Positions 25,008-32,713 of a stretch of 49,455 nucleotides of DNA are shown here, piece by piece. Position numbers and translations under genes: made by a program. Source of the stretch: Bacteroidales bacterium (GTDB taxonomy: Bacteria; Bacteroidota; Bacteroidia; Bacteroidales; P3); the NCBI GenBank assembly GCA_024400545.1, contig JAKSMO010000011.1, positions 1-49,455 of the forward strand, given 5' to 3'. The stretch's first letter is position 1, and each line of letters opens with the position of its first letter. The notes beneath the pieces are model-generated. The model saw nothing but the letters and a program-made list of their open reading frames with translations, made no database searches and was not told where the DNA came from.

Positions 25008-25467
25008 GGTTCAAATCTCTTTGTGCATAATCGGCCACGCATTGCGGCACTTGCACCTCATAGCCTGACACCAACTTACTTGACGAAAGTATAAGGTCAG
25101 CTGTCGTGCGGTTCGTGGCAAAGGCAATATTGTAGAGCGAAGCCAGCCGGGTCAAGGCCGACACATCATTTTGATGGCCTTGCATCACCAGATTGTCGCA
25201 GAAAAATATCAGCATGTCGATACGTCCTTCTGCAATCATGGCACCAATCTGCTGGTCTCCACCTAACGGACCAGACAGCAGCCGCACCACCCGATCGGCA
25301 AATGGCCGCTGGCCGTCGGCCGTTGTTATCTCGGCAATCAACCTACCTGTGGTTCCGGTGGCATACATGCGGTGAGGCTTCAGCTGACTGATGTTGGCCT
25401 CGGCCCATTCTACAAACTCCCTCTTTCTGGCGTCATGCGCCACTAAGGCAATGTTTAACTGTTTCAT
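24982..25467 (-). CDS. mgsA: Methylglyoxal synthase
   Basis: 161 residues. It converts dihydroxyacetone phosphate to methylglyoxal and free phosphate. Family residues: AHD (near 11), YATGTTGRLI, SGPLGGDQQIGAMI with the catalytic aspartate, IFFCDNL, and the histidine in QGHQNDVSALTRL; ATNRTTADLI follows. Known enzymes are inhibited by phosphate, which makes its place at the end of the phosphate transport genes meaningful. It lies 223 bases past pstB, separated by a palindromic array, and overlaps phoR tail to tail by 26 bases. The tail ADYAQRDLNLTHHSEPV extends a little past the usual end. Confidence 0.95.
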   Translation of the reverse strand: MKQLNIALVAHDARKREFVEWAEANISQLKPHRMYATGTTGRLIAEITTADGQRPFADRVVRLLSGPLGGDQQIGAMIAEGRIDMLIFFCDNLVMQGHQNDVSALTRLASLYNIAFATNRTTADLILSSSKLVSGYEVQVPQCVADYAQRDLNLTHHSEPV

Positions 25468-25492
25468 ATTGTGTTGATTTGTTGTTCTGGAA

Positions 25493-25685
25493 GTTTAGTG
25501 GTTTGTAAGTTTAGTGGTTTATAAGTTTAGTGGTTTATAAGGTTATAGAGTTGTTGCACTTAATCTTATAAACCCATAACCCCATAACCGTATAAACTAA
25601 TAACCCCATAAACCTTATAACCCCATAACCCCATAACCTTATAAACTAATAACCTCATAAACCCATAACCTCATAAACCTCCTTC
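25493..25685. repeat. Palindromic array of TTTATAAG / TTATAAACC units
   Basis: Left arm: three copies of GTTTAGTGGTTTATAAG-like units and GGTTATAG. Right arm: about ten units of ATAACCCCATAAACC and TTATAAACTAATAACC type. The arms are reverse complementary. Lies between pstB and mgsA. Not coding. Confidence 0.8.
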
Positions 25686-25690
25686 ATGGT

Positions 25691-26461
25691 TTATCCAATA
25701 TTTCCCGAAAGGTAGGCTCTCGTACGTTGGTCGGCAGGATTGCTGAACATTTGTTCCGTATCGCCACTCTCCACCAGTTCGCCCAAATACATAAACAGCG
25801 ATTTCTGTGAGATTCGTTTCGCCTGACCCATATTATGAGTCACGATGATAATTGATACCTCGTTTTTCAATTCCACCAGCAGATTCTCGATAGTAGAGGT
25901 GGCTATAGGGTCCAACGCTGATGTGGGTTCGTCCATCAGTATCAGTTTGGGTTTCAGTGCCAAGGCTCTGGCAATGCAGAGTCGCTGTTGCTGTCCGCCG
26001 CTGAGAAAAGTACCTCGTTTGGTCAGCGAGTCCTTTACCTCATCCCAAAGGCCGACACTTTTCAAGCTCTGCTCTACAATTTCTTGCTTCACCGACTTGT
26101 CCAGTCTGATTCCGTTGAGCGAATATCCGGCCAGTACATTGTCCGAAATACTCATCGTAGGAAATGGGTTGGGGCGCTGGAATACCATACCCACCTCGCG
26201 ACGCACTTGCATGGCATTCATTTTCAAAAGGTCTTGTCCGTCCAATAACAATTGGCCGCTTACCTGTATGCCACGATACAGCTCATGCATACGGTTGATG
26301 GCCCTAAGCAGCGTACTCTTGCCACAGCCCGAAGGGCCCATGATGGCGGTGATCTGATTGCGGGGTATATCAGTGCTGACATTACTTACCGACAGTTTAT
26401 CGGCAGTGTATGCTACGCAGAGATTGCGGATTTTGAGAATCGAGTTGTCTAGATTTTCCAT
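25691..26461 (-). CDS. pstB: Phosphate ABC transporter ATP-binding protein
   Basis: 256 residues from ATG 26461 (MENLDNSILKIRNL); a longer frame upstream overlaps pstA more deeply and lacks similarity. Walker A GPSGCGKSTLLRAI, signature LSGGQQQRLCIARALAL, Walker B LILMDEPTSALDP, and the H-loop IIIVTHNM are all present. It powers the PstSCAB phosphate uptake complex at the inner membrane. Overlaps the pstA stop by 13 bases. phoU, which usually follows pstB, is absent. Confidence 0.97.
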   Translation of the reverse strand: MENLDNSILKIRNLCVAYTADKLSVSNVSTDIPRNQITAIMGPSGCGKSTLLRAINRMHELYRGIQVSGQLLLDGQDLLKMNAMQVRREVGMVFQRPNPFPTMSISDNVLAGYSLNGIRLDKSVKQEIVEQSLKSVGLWDEVKDSLTKRGTFLSGGQQQRLCIARALALKPKLILMDEPTSALDPIATSTIENLLVELKNEVSIIIVTHNMGQAKRISQKSLFMYLGELVESGDTEQMFSNPADQRTRAYLSGNIG

Positions 26462-27315
26462 TTGTTTGCAACAATTTTTGATGATACATTCAGTAGCAGC
26501 ACAAAGAATAGCAGCACTAGCGATGCACTCCATAACAATGGCTGCAAAGTGGGATTGTTAAAGAATTGCCAGATGAGCAGCGGCACGCTGGACATAGGCT
26601 GGGCCACATTCCACTGTACGATGGCACAGCCTAAGGCAGTGAACATCAGTGGAGCTGTCTCGCCCACGATGCGACTCACGGCAAGTAGCACTCCTGTAAA
26701 AATCTGCCCAAAGGCCGACGGAATCAAAACCTTCCGTACAGTTCTAAAATAGCTTCCACCCAAGGCCAAGGATGCCTCCTTGTAGCTCGACGACAGCATC
26801 TTCACAGCCTCTTCGGTGGATCTGACAATTAGTGGCAGCATCATGATGCTCAACGCAACCGAGCCTGCTATAGCACTATAGCCTCGCATAGGTATCACTA
26901 TCCAGGCATATACTATCACGCCTAAAATAATCGAAGGCGTACCTTGCAAGATGTCGGTCATATAGCTCGACACTTTGGCAAACGCAGTTTCGCGTTTTTC
27001 GGCCAGGAACACACCGCTGAGAATGCCCACAGGGATGGAAAATAGCGATGCCATGATTAGCATCAGCAATGTGCCTACCAAACCGTTGGCTATACCGCCC
27101 GGAATGGCTTGTCCGGTAGTGGATGCTATCACGGCCTCATAAGTGGTGGGAGCAGGGCGGAAGAGGAATTCAAGCGTCAGGTTGCGCACACCTTCCACTG
27201 CCACCTTGCCCAATATGGCCACCAAAGGCACTGCCATCAGTGCCGCCAATACCACCACCGAGTAGTGCAGCAGGTGGCTCTTGAATAATCTGAATTTCAA
27301 TCTATCCATAATCAT
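26449..27315 (-). CDS. pstA: Phosphate ABC transporter permease
   Basis: 288 residues, six membrane segments, with the permease coupling motif in the region SYKEASLALGGSYFRTV. It forms the phosphate channel with PstC. Start ATG 27315 overlaps the pstC stop as ATGA, so the two are translationally coupled; a second ATG at 27309 is possible. The pstB gene starts within its last codons. Confidence 0.96.
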   Translation of the reverse strand: MIMDRLKFRLFKSHLLHYSVVVLAALMAVPLVAILGKVAVEGVRNLTLEFLFRPAPTTYEAVIASTTGQAIPGGIANGLVGTLLMLIMASLFSIPVGILSGVFLAEKRETAFAKVSSYMTDILQGTPSIILGVIVYAWIVIPMRGYSAIAGSVALSIMMLPLIVRSTEEAVKMLSSSYKEASLALGGSYFRTVRKVLIPSAFGQIFTGVLLAVSRIVGETAPLMFTALGCAIVQWNVAQPMSSVPLLIWQFFNNPTLQPLLWSASLVLLFFVLLLNVSSKIVANKWKI

Positions 27316-28232
27316 TTAGTTTGAGCTCTGTGAATGAGAATTTTACCAATAAGATTGATCAGTGCCGTAATGGCAAAGAGGATAAGCGCGATGGCAAAAA
27401 GCGATGAGAGTTTCAGTCCGTCGGCTTCGCCAAACTGATTGGCAATGATGCTGGCCATCGTGTTGCCGGTGGAAAAAAGTGAAGTGGGCATCTGGTTGGT
27501 ATTGCCAATAAGCATTGTCACAGTCATGGTCTCGCCCAACGCACGGCCTATAGCCAGAATGAAGGCCGAAAAGATGCCTGATCCTGCTGTGGGGAACACC
27601 ACGGTCCGCATCACTTCGGCTCGGGTGGCCCCTAGGGCATAGGCGGCCTCCTTCATCTCTGCAGGCACCATCTTGATGAATTCCGCGCTCAACGATGCCG
27701 CATAAGGTACAATCATCACTGCCAACACCAACGAGGCGGTAAGCACACAGGAACCCTGGTCCGACAAGCCTAATGCCACCACGATAGGACGCAGTACATA
27801 AAATCCCCATAGGCCGTAGATGATGGACGGTATGCCCGCCAGCAGGTCGGTGACTGTGCCGAATACTGTGGCAACCTTGCGGCCTTTGTAGTATTCGCCC
27901 ACAAACAAAGCCACTGTCAGCGAGAATGGGATGCAGAATGCCAAGGCTAGGAATGTTGACTCCAATGTGCCCACAATAAAGGGCAGCGCACCATAGTTCT
28001 CCTTGCCCTGAGTGTAGCTCCAATCGGTGGAAAATATGAATTTGAAGAATCCAAATTCGCCAAACGCAAGAGCAGAATCAGTGATGAGGCTGAGCAACAT
28101 GGCCGCACAAATCAGCGGCACCACTAGCGCAGCGGCCCAAAGCACCCCTCTGAATCCTTTGTCGGGGTTTCGGACAGCCAGGCCAGACATTATTCCGCTA
28201 AGGCGTAGGCGATGTATGTTTATTGTTGTCAT
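27312..28232 (-). CDS. pstC: Phosphate ABC transporter permease
   Basis: 306 residues, six membrane segments. The family region EMKEAAYALGATRAEVMRT carries the EAA coupling loop, and FILAIGRALGETMTVTML is typical of PstC. It pairs with PstA in the inner membrane. A 280-base gap holding a large palindromic array separates it from pstS upstream. Confidence 0.96.
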   Translation of the reverse strand: MTTINIHRLRLSGIMSGLAVRNPDKGFRGVLWAAALVVPLICAAMLLSLITDSALAFGEFGFFKFIFSTDWSYTQGKENYGALPFIVGTLESTFLALAFCIPFSLTVALFVGEYYKGRKVATVFGTVTDLLAGIPSIIYGLWGFYVLRPIVVALGLSDQGSCVLTASLVLAVMIVPYAASLSAEFIKMVPAEMKEAAYALGATRAEVMRTVVFPTAGSGIFSAFILAIGRALGETMTVTMLIGNTNQMPTSLFSTGNTMASIIANQFGEADGLKLSSLFAIALILFAITALINLIGKILIHRAQTK

Positions 28233-28261
28233 ATTTGTTGATCTGTTAATGAGTTTATAGG

Positions 28262-28510
28262 GGTGTTTGGTCGCTTAGATGCTTAGTTGTTGAGGTGCTT
28301 AGATGCATGGTTGTTGAGGTGCTTAGATGCATGGTTGTTGAGGTGCTTAGATCTTAGTTGTTTAGTTGTTTAGATGCTTAGTTGTTTAGTTGTTGTCTCA
28401 ACGACTAAGCAACAAAGCTATTACACGACTAAGCAACAAAGCTATCACACGATTAAGCAACTAAGCTATCACAAGATTAAGCAACTAAGCCTCTCAACAA
28501 CTAAGCCACT
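28262..28510. repeat. Large palindromic array, 24-base period, between pstS and pstC
   Basis: Left arm: about five units with a 24-base period built on GAGGTGCTTAGATGCATGG and TTAGTTGTT. Centre near 28396-28402 (GTTGTCTCAAC). Right arm: four 24-base units built on ACGACTAAGCAACAAAGC, reverse complementary in part to the left. Lies just past the pstS stop and before pstC. Confidence 0.85.
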
Positions 28511-28512
28511 AT

Positions 28513-29568
28513 TTACAAACTCTGCCCATCATACGTAATTTTCTTGATATTCTCCAGGCTGGTCTTCACCATCGACTTGGGCAGCGGGGCATAGCCCACT
28601 AGTGGGGCGGCTTGTTGGTTGGCATCGCTCAGCATGAACTTCAGCAAATCCACCGTGGCTTTGGCTTGGTCAATTGATCGGTCGGCATAGTGTTGCTCTT
28701 GATAAACGATAAGCCACGTGAAGCAACTGATGGGGTACGAGCCCTTGGCGTCGGAATTGGTAATCATGGTGCGGGTGTCGCTGGGCAGGTCGCCCTTGGC
28801 GGCGGCAGAAATACTTTCCACCGAGGGGCTGACAAACTCACCTCTTGCATTCTGCATCACTGCCATGGGCAGCTGTTGCGCAAAAGCATATTCCGAACCT
28901 ATATAGCCTATCGAATAAGGGGTCTGACTCACCACACTAGCCACGCCTGGATTGCCCTTAGCGGCCTGACCTACGGGGAAGTCCACCGACTTGGCTGCAC
29001 CATAAGTACGGCTCCATGCTTCATTTACCTGACTCAGATAGGTGGTGAACACAAATGTGGTGCCACTGCCGTCCGAGCGGAACACTGGCACAATGGCCTT
29101 GTTGGGCAGTTTGGTCAGCGGATTCAGCGCACACACACGTGCGTCGTTCCACTTTGTGATTTTGCCGGCAAAGATGTCGGCTACCACCTCGCCCGAGAGT
29201 CGTACTTCTTTCACCTCGGGCAAATTCACACCCAGTACCACAGCGCCCATACAAGTAGGCACATGCACCACGGGCTCCATCTCGGCCATCTCGTCGTCAC
29301 TCAGGTAGGCGTCGCTGCCGGCAAAGTCCACGATCATGTCCTTCAGGTTGCGCACACCACCGCCTGAACCAATGCCGCCATAGTTTACCGTGTTGCCCGA
29401 CTTAGTGGCATAATTGTCAAAAGCCATACTGTAAAAAGGCTCGGGGAAAGTTGCGCCAGCGCCCGAAAGCGAGCACGACACGCTGGCAGTATTCTCATTG
29501 TTGTTGCATCCCATGGCCATTAATGTGGCCATAGCAATGGCTGAAAGTTTAATGCTTAAATGTTTCAT
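28513..29568 (-). CDS. pstS: Phosphate-binding lipoprotein
   Basis: 351 residues from ATG 29568; the longer frame upstream runs through repeats and is not coding. Lipoprotein signal with lipobox MAMGC (C20). Phosphate-site pattern: GAGATFPEPFYSMAF near the start, NYGGIGSGGG, FAGSDAYLSDDEM, and FRSDGSGTTFVFTTYLS. It binds phosphate outside the inner membrane and passes it to PstCA. It is preceded by a 142-base gap with a palindromic array behind the oprP gene. Confidence 0.97.
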   Translation of the reverse strand: MKHLSIKLSAIAMATLMAMGCNNNENTASVSCSLSGAGATFPEPFYSMAFDNYATKSGNTVNYGGIGSGGGVRNLKDMIVDFAGSDAYLSDDEMAEMEPVVHVPTCMGAVVLGVNLPEVKEVRLSGEVVADIFAGKITKWNDARVCALNPLTKLPNKAIVPVFRSDGSGTTFVFTTYLSQVNEAWSRTYGAAKSVDFPVGQAAKGNPGVASVVSQTPYSIGYIGSEYAFAQQLPMAVMQNARGEFVSPSVESISAAAKGDLPSDTRTMITNSDAKGSYPISCFTWLIVYQEQHYADRSIDQAKATVDLLKFMLSDANQQAAPLVGYAPLPKSMVKTSLENIKKITYDGQSL

Positions 29569-29620
29569 AATATGTTGATTTATTGATTTGATGTTTGTTG
29601 ATTTGGCGTTTGCTGATTTT

Positions 29621-29720
29621 GAATGTAGATTGCAGATTGTAGAATGGGCTGCCACACTACATGTAATCCACCACCCCGTACCCGGAACTCTACAATCTAC
29701 AATCTACATTCTACAATCTC
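29621..29720. repeat. Palindromic array of GTAGATT units after oprP
   Basis: Left arm GAATGTAGATTGCAGATTG (29621-29639) and right arm of reiterated CTACAATCTACAATCTACA (29690-29708) are reverse complementary around a loop of about 45 bases. The stop codon of oprP (29711-29713) lies inside the right arm. Confidence 0.75.
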
Positions 29721-30709
29721 ACGCTCATGCTTACGCAGGCAAATACCGACAGCTTATCGCTGCCGGTTGCCTGGTTCATACGCAAATTGGGCGAGAATGA
29801 AAAGATCTTGTTGGCTTGATAATGGTAGCCAACAATGGCAGTCTGACCATCCTGTCCGTACTGCCAAGCATCGTTGGCAAAGGAGTCACCGCGATCATAG
29901 CGGGCATATACCTCGCCATGCTCACCTGTGGCTACAGCGCCATATACCGACACACCTTGCAGGCGTCGGCCCTCGGCACCACCATGATTCAGCTGCACGT
30001 TATACTCGGCAGCTACGCGCATCGTTTTGGTTTTGTAGCCGGCAAAGAAAACTATATTATGCTGACTCACCGTGTCTTTATACGTCTTCATGTCGCCATA
30101 CACACGCACCGTCAGCCCATCCACAGGCTTCATTGTCACACCCAGGGCATACTGCAACTGCTCGTCGGCCTGCACCTTCTTGTACCCCTCGCCGTTAAAA
30201 ATTGCCAGGTCGGCACTCAGCCAGTCGGTGGCCTTATAAGTGGCAGTCACACCCAGGTCGGCCGAGCTGCCCCACTTACATTGGTCCATCATCGACTTGT
30301 ACACATAGCGATAACCCCAAAACTTCTCTTGTACGCCAAACTGCGTTGTCGAAGTTAAACCCATGCTCACACTCCAGCGGCCACGGCTGTAGTCGATTTC
30401 GGCATTCTTCACATAGCCGAGGCGCTGCAAAGCGTTGTCGTCACCCTTACCCATGTCGTAAACCACCTTAGCTTTCCAGTTTTCGTTCAACTTGTACTGG
30501 TAGCCCAGATATGCACGTTCTAGATTGAAACCCAGACTAGCGACGCCATTCTTGTCAAACCCCGCTCCGGCATCGGCAAACACGGTAATGATAGGTGATC
30601 CGTTGCTGGTGGGAGCTTGCTGAGCCTTGCTCATAGGGCCGCCCATCAGAATTAATGATAGAGCCACGGCTCCGATAATGTTTCTCTTTCTTTTCATTTC
30701 TTTGTTCAT
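29711..30709 (-). CDS. Phosphate-selective porin (OprP/O-like)
   Basis: 332 residues with a signal peptide (1-29, ending SKAQ). The rest is beta-strand-rich with alternating aromatic residues (RAYLGYQYKLNENWKAKVVYD, SVSMGLTSTTQFGVQEKFWGYRYVYK) and resembles the OprO/P family of trimeric barrels in the outer membrane. A phosphate role fits the pst genes downstream and the Pho box upstream. It ends in an aromatic-free SMSVRL strand; the usual terminal phenylalanine is lacking. Start ATG 30709; the ATG four codons later is also possible. Confidence 0.85.
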   Translation of the reverse strand: MNKEMKRKRNIIGAVALSLILMGGPMSKAQQAPTSNGSPIITVFADAGAGFDKNGVASLGFNLERAYLGYQYKLNENWKAKVVYDMGKGDDNALQRLGYVKNAEIDYSRGRWSVSMGLTSTTQFGVQEKFWGYRYVYKSMMDQCKWGSSADLGVTATYKATDWLSADLAIFNGEGYKKVQADEQLQYALGVTMKPVDGLTVRVYGDMKTYKDTVSQHNIVFFAGYKTKTMRVAAEYNVQLNHGGAEGRRLQGVSVYGAVATGEHGEVYARYDRGDSFANDAWQYGQDGQTAIVGYHYQANKIFSFSPNLRMNQATGSDKLSVFACVSMSVRL

Positions 30710-31251
30710 TTTTTGTTCGTTTACAACGTGTTGCGCAACAACGTGTCATTTAAAAATCTGCCACAAAAGTACACCATCTCCATTACAGCAATGTTACAAC
30801 CCCCAATTGTAACACATTCTTAATAAGGACACAGGCTCCCCTCTATCACGGAGTGCCTAATTGATAAATATCAGTCTGCCATACCTCCATGACCAATGAA
30901 GAACTTAAATGAAAAAGACCATCGATTGAAATAACTTATTTCTTAAACTTGAAGTAAAGGCAAGCCTTAGGTGGCGACTTGCCGACTGTGTAGCTGGAGT
31001 CCGGGTTCGGCCACGGATTATGATCGATAGAATCATAGTGGCATCGCATCAGATTCTATTCATTGCGGAAATAAAATGGCTACTCGTTGTATAGTACTAA
31101 TACGATTAAAATAGGGAACATGTGGGATGGATAAGGGATTTGATCTGAAGCCACTGTAGTGCTACTGCACAAATAAGGGGGAAGGTTTGCGTGAGGGGGA
31201 CGTGAACGCAAATGTTTGCAAGATCTGGTTGTCCACGCTAGATTCTACTAG
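30710..31251. other. Intergenic region oprP / MATE
   Basis: Holds the oprP promoter and Pho box (30764-30814). From 30815 to 31251 no gene is seen. TTGATAAATATCAGT at 30860-30874 repeats the sequence at 21571-21585. A stretch GTCCGGGTTCGGCC near 31000 resembles a tRNA T-arm, but no acceptor stem or anticodon arm surrounds it. Confidence 0.5.
30764..30798 (-). promoter_or_regulatory. Promoter and Pho box of oprP-pst operon
   Basis: Minus-strand promoter: TTG (30791-30789), 17 bases, TACTTTTG (30771-30764). The box, read on the plus strand, is CATTACA (30781-30787), GCAA, TGTTACA (30792-30798), an 11-base-period direct repeat nearly identical to the one before phoB. A further TGTAACA at 30808-30814 forms an inverted repeat with it. 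The box overlaps the -33 region, where an activator would sit. Confidence 0.65.
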
Positions 31252-32628
31252 CTACATTCTGCTACTATCGCTCTCCATTTCGCCCAATTTTCTTACTATC
31301 CATACGGAGAAGGGGATGGAGAAGAGGCAGGTGGCTATGTCGGCCACGGGCTGGGTGTACATCACTCCGTCGAGACCATAGAACAGGGGCAGGATGAAGA
31401 GGGCGGGGAGGAAGAAGAGTCCCTGCCGACCTATGCTGATAAGGGTGGAGCGGATGGGCATGCGGATGACTTGGAAGAGCATATTGGTAGTGGTGGAGAA
31501 GCCTATGAGGGTGAAGGTGAGGCACTGGAGACGCAAAACGCGGGTGCCGATTTGGAGCATCATGGGGTCTTCGGCACGATAGATGCTGATGATTTGGGGC
31601 GCAAAGGTATAGCCGATGACGCATATGAGGGCTAGGATAGTGGTGGAAGCGACAGCGGTGAAGATGTAGGATTGGCGCACACGGAGGTAACGCTGGGCTC
31701 CATAGTTGAATCCTGCCACGGGTTGGAACCCTTGGTTGATGCCCAACACAAAGGAGAAGGCGAACATCATGGTGCGTGACACTACGGCGAAAGCTGCCAC
31801 GGTTGAGGCCACGTGCTCGGGAGCGGCATAGCGGGCGGCGGCATAGTTGAGGCAGATGACTGAGGTGCAGTTGAACACCTGTCGGCAGAGGGAAGGCAGA
31901 CCTCCCATGAGGATTTCGTAATAGTCCCGGGGAGTGGGTCGGAAACGGCGGATGTCGAGGTGCACACTACTCGGCCGGGTTGTGCCCCAAAGCAGCAGCA
32001 CCCAAGAGACAAACTGACTGATGGCCGTGGCCAGCGAAGCACCGGTGACGCCCCAACCGAGCACCGGGATGAAGAGTGCGTCGAGGATAATGTTGAGCAC
32101 CGCACCTGAGATGATGCCCACCATGCCGTAATTGGCATTGCCTTGGAGTCGGAGCTGGTTGTTGAGGGTGAAGGCGGTGAGCATGAAGGGTGTGGCATAG
32201 ACGATGTAGCGCATGTATTCGGCTGCCGCCGGCACTACATCGGGGGTGGCACCCAGCAGCTCGGCCAGGCCGTGGAGGTTGACCCCAAAGCCCAGAGACA
32301 TGCAGATGCCGATGAGTAGGGGGGTGAAGAATCCGACGGCGGCCATGGTGGCTGCTGTGTCGAACTTGTGGGCACCCAGTTGGCGCGAGATGTAGTTGCC
32401 CGACCCATGACCAAAGAAGAAGCCCAAGGCCTGGATGACCACCATATAGGCAAAGGAGATGCCTACGCCGGCTGTGGCCTCGGTGCTGAGGTGGCCCACA
32501 AAAGCGGCATCCACCACGTTGTAGAACGATGTGACCATCATGCTCAGCGTGGTGGGTATGGCCAGGCGCAGCACAAGTCGGCGCACTGGCATTTGTGTCA
32601 TTTCTTGGTATTTGTCTTCGAGGGTCAT
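31252..32628 (-). CDS. MATE family efflux transporter
   Basis: 458 residues, twelve membrane segments. The N-terminal motif RLVLRLAIPTTLSMMVTSF and the repeated half near residue 235 (MGGLPSLCRQVFNC) are typical of MATE pumps; FNYGAQRY is the second-half signature. It probably exports cationic drugs or metabolites using a sodium or proton gradient. Substrate unknown. Length is normal. Palindromic repeat copy 2 lies just upstream of its start. Confidence 0.93.
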   Translation of the reverse strand: MTLEDKYQEMTQMPVRRLVLRLAIPTTLSMMVTSFYNVVDAAFVGHLSTEATAGVGISFAYMVVIQALGFFFGHGSGNYISRQLGAHKFDTAATMAAVGFFTPLLIGICMSLGFGVNLHGLAELLGATPDVVPAAAEYMRYIVYATPFMLTAFTLNNQLRLQGNANYGMVGIISGAVLNIILDALFIPVLGWGVTGASLATAISQFVSWVLLLWGTTRPSSVHLDIRRFRPTPRDYYEILMGGLPSLCRQVFNCTSVICLNYAAARYAAPEHVASTVAAFAVVSRTMMFAFSFVLGINQGFQPVAGFNYGAQRYLRVRQSYIFTAVASTTILALICVIGYTFAPQIISIYRAEDPMMLQIGTRVLRLQCLTFTLIGFSTTTNMLFQVIRMPIRSTLISIGRQGLFFLPALFILPLFYGLDGVMYTQPVADIATCLFSIPFSVWIVRKLGEMESDSSRM

Positions 32629-32639
32629 GATTTTTTTTA

Positions 32640-32707
32640 GTGATCAGTGATGTGTGATGAGTGATCTGACAGTACATTTGTCTGTTCACTCATTACTCAT
32701 CACTCAC
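32640..32707. repeat. Palindromic repeat with conserved core, copy 2
   Basis: Left arm GTGATCAGTGATGTGTGATG, core CTGACAGTACATTTGTC (32666-32682), right arm of TCACTCATTACTCATCACT type. The core differs from copy 1 (21584-21665) by one base in 17. Lies past the SIMPL gene and before MATE. Confidence 0.8.
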
Positions 32708-32713
32708 ACAACA

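Noticed and set aside
26462-26533. Longer start of pstB
   Set aside because: The added part lies inside pstA, is cysteine-rich and unlike PstB; ATG 26461 begins the conserved protein.
25493-28510. Repeat arrays as CRISPR
   Set aside because: The units are tandem without spacers, arms are reverse complementary, units vary, and no cas operon is present. The Cas4-like gene alone does not make a CRISPR locus.
31000-31020. tRNA-like T-arm in the gap before MATE
   Set aside because: GGGTTCGGCC resembles a T-arm but there is no acceptor stem, anticodon arm or CCA-end around it.
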